Shown: piece by piece, positions 5,552 to 6,029 of the stretch
Layout of the letters: the number at the start of each line of letters is the position of its first letter
Position numbering within the stretch: position 1 is the first letter of the stretch
NCBI GenBank assembly: GCA_017411585.1
Contig: JAFQPV010000388.1
Span: forward strand, 1 to 6,029
DNA: 6,029 bases
Direction: 5' to 3'
Origin: Clostridia bacterium
GTDB lineage: Bacteria > Bacillota > Clostridia > UBA1381 > UMGS1253
Notes under the pieces: generated by a model
What the model saw: only the letters and a program-made list of their open reading frames with translations
Database searches by the model: none
Told to the model about the DNA's origin: nothing
Translations under genes and position numbers: made by a program

Positions 5552-6029
5552 TCAATAAATTAAAACGACTTTATTAAGATAGTTTTCTGAATCGCACTCC
5601 ACCGTTTGGTCCGAAACAATCTGCACGCCGTCAACACGTAAAAGCAAACTCAAATCCGATTCACCAATCAGCGTTTCTCCGTTTGCACCCGTAATCGGCA
5701 TACCGGACAGAATATAGGAAAACATTTCCTGCGCCTCCGGGCTGACGGAAAGCGTAACTGTACGCTTTGTATATGTCGGTGCTGGAATAATTCCGCTTGC
5801 TGAGCCGCCGGATGCCGGACGCGCTGTTGCGCTGCTTCCGCCACCGCTTGCCCTTTCCGGTTCTGCATTTATCTCGACCTGTTCTGTATCGGTTTACTTT
5901 AAATCCTCCGCTGACGCTTTTGACAGCGCCATAGCCGCCTCTTCATGTACCTCTTTGACCGACTGTGTCCCAATCGGCTTTTCTTCTGTTACAATTACGC
6001 GCGCTGCCGCAGTGTTTTCGTTTATCACC
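5552..6029 (-). pseudogene. Interrupted gene for an unidentified, probably exported protein (5' end outside the window)
   Basis: On the minus strand one frame reads from the right edge through to TGA at 5552-5554, broken only by TAA at 5894-5896. Before the stop the translation is hydrophilic and Ala/Glu/Lys-rich (44 codons, including EEAAMALSKASAEDLK). After it the frame continues 113 codons as TDTEQVEINAEPE, a Gly/Ser/Ala/Pro linker (about 5780-5855), then a compact segment beginning RTVTLSVSPEAQEMF and ending ECDSENYLNKVVLIY. The downstream half has no methionine before 5725 and no ribosome binding site that would let it start anew after the stop, so the two halves look like one gene split by a nonsense codon. 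A linker plus beta-rich C-terminal segment suggests an extracytoplasmic or membrane-anchored protein, but I do not recognise the family. It is followed by pdaA on the same strand. A sequencing error in a live gene is an equal explanation for the stop. Confidence 0.6.

Noticed and set aside
5243..5563. Two plus-strand frames opposite the 5' part of pdaA.
   Set aside because: They are antisense shadows of the signal peptide and linker; Cys-rich and Ser-rich translations result from the complementary codons.
5668..5868. A 66-codon minus-strand frame inside the interrupted gene.
   Set aside because: It is a shifted reading of the Gly/Ser/Ala linker region, Gln/Arg-rich with no ribosome binding site; it does not indicate a frameshift because the main frame stays coding-like on both sides of the stop.

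Overview
The window reads as ordinary chromosome of a spore-forming Bacillota, most likely in the Clostridia. The support is strong AAGGAGG-type Shine-Dalgarno sites, sigma-A-like promoters, a short 450-residue glucose-6-phosphate isomerase, and a PdaA-like peptidoglycan deacetylase of the kind used to build the spore cortex. The genus cannot be fixed from the sequence alone.

Layout. On the minus strand at the left are the first codons of an unidentified gene (87 down to 1, running off the window) and, 14 bp upstream of it, an alpha/beta-hydrolase (1028 down to 102). These two look like one transcription unit, read leftwards. A 149-bp divergent intergenic region (1029-1177) carries back-to-back sigma-A-like promoters for this unit and for pgi (1178-2530, plus). 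After a 122-bp gap with its own promoter and a Shine-Dalgarno site inside a small palindrome comes a 136-residue P-loop protein (2653-3063). A 10-bp hairpin then separates it from threonine synthase thrC (3128-4630). A strong bidirectional terminator (4641-4680) closes thrC and the convergent minus-strand pdaA-like lipoprotein gene (5497 down to 4685). Upstream of pdaA, on the same strand, is the 3' part of a further gene (5552-6029) whose reading frame is broken by an in-frame TAA at 5894-5896.

How the genes relate. pgi (central carbon metabolism), the small P-loop protein and thrC (threonine synthesis) are transcribed in the same direction but have no evident shared pathway; they look like independently expressed housekeeping neighbours. 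pdaA and the interrupted gene form a codirectional pair; the interrupted gene's Gly/Ser/Ala/Pro linker is compatible with an exported protein, but its role is not known.

No mobile element, CRISPR array, rRNA, tRNA or recognisable riboswitch was found. I do not see a new multi-gene system. The observations most worth a second look are the in-frame stop at 5894-5896, the Shine-Dalgarno palindrome in front of the small P-loop gene, and that small P-loop protein itself.
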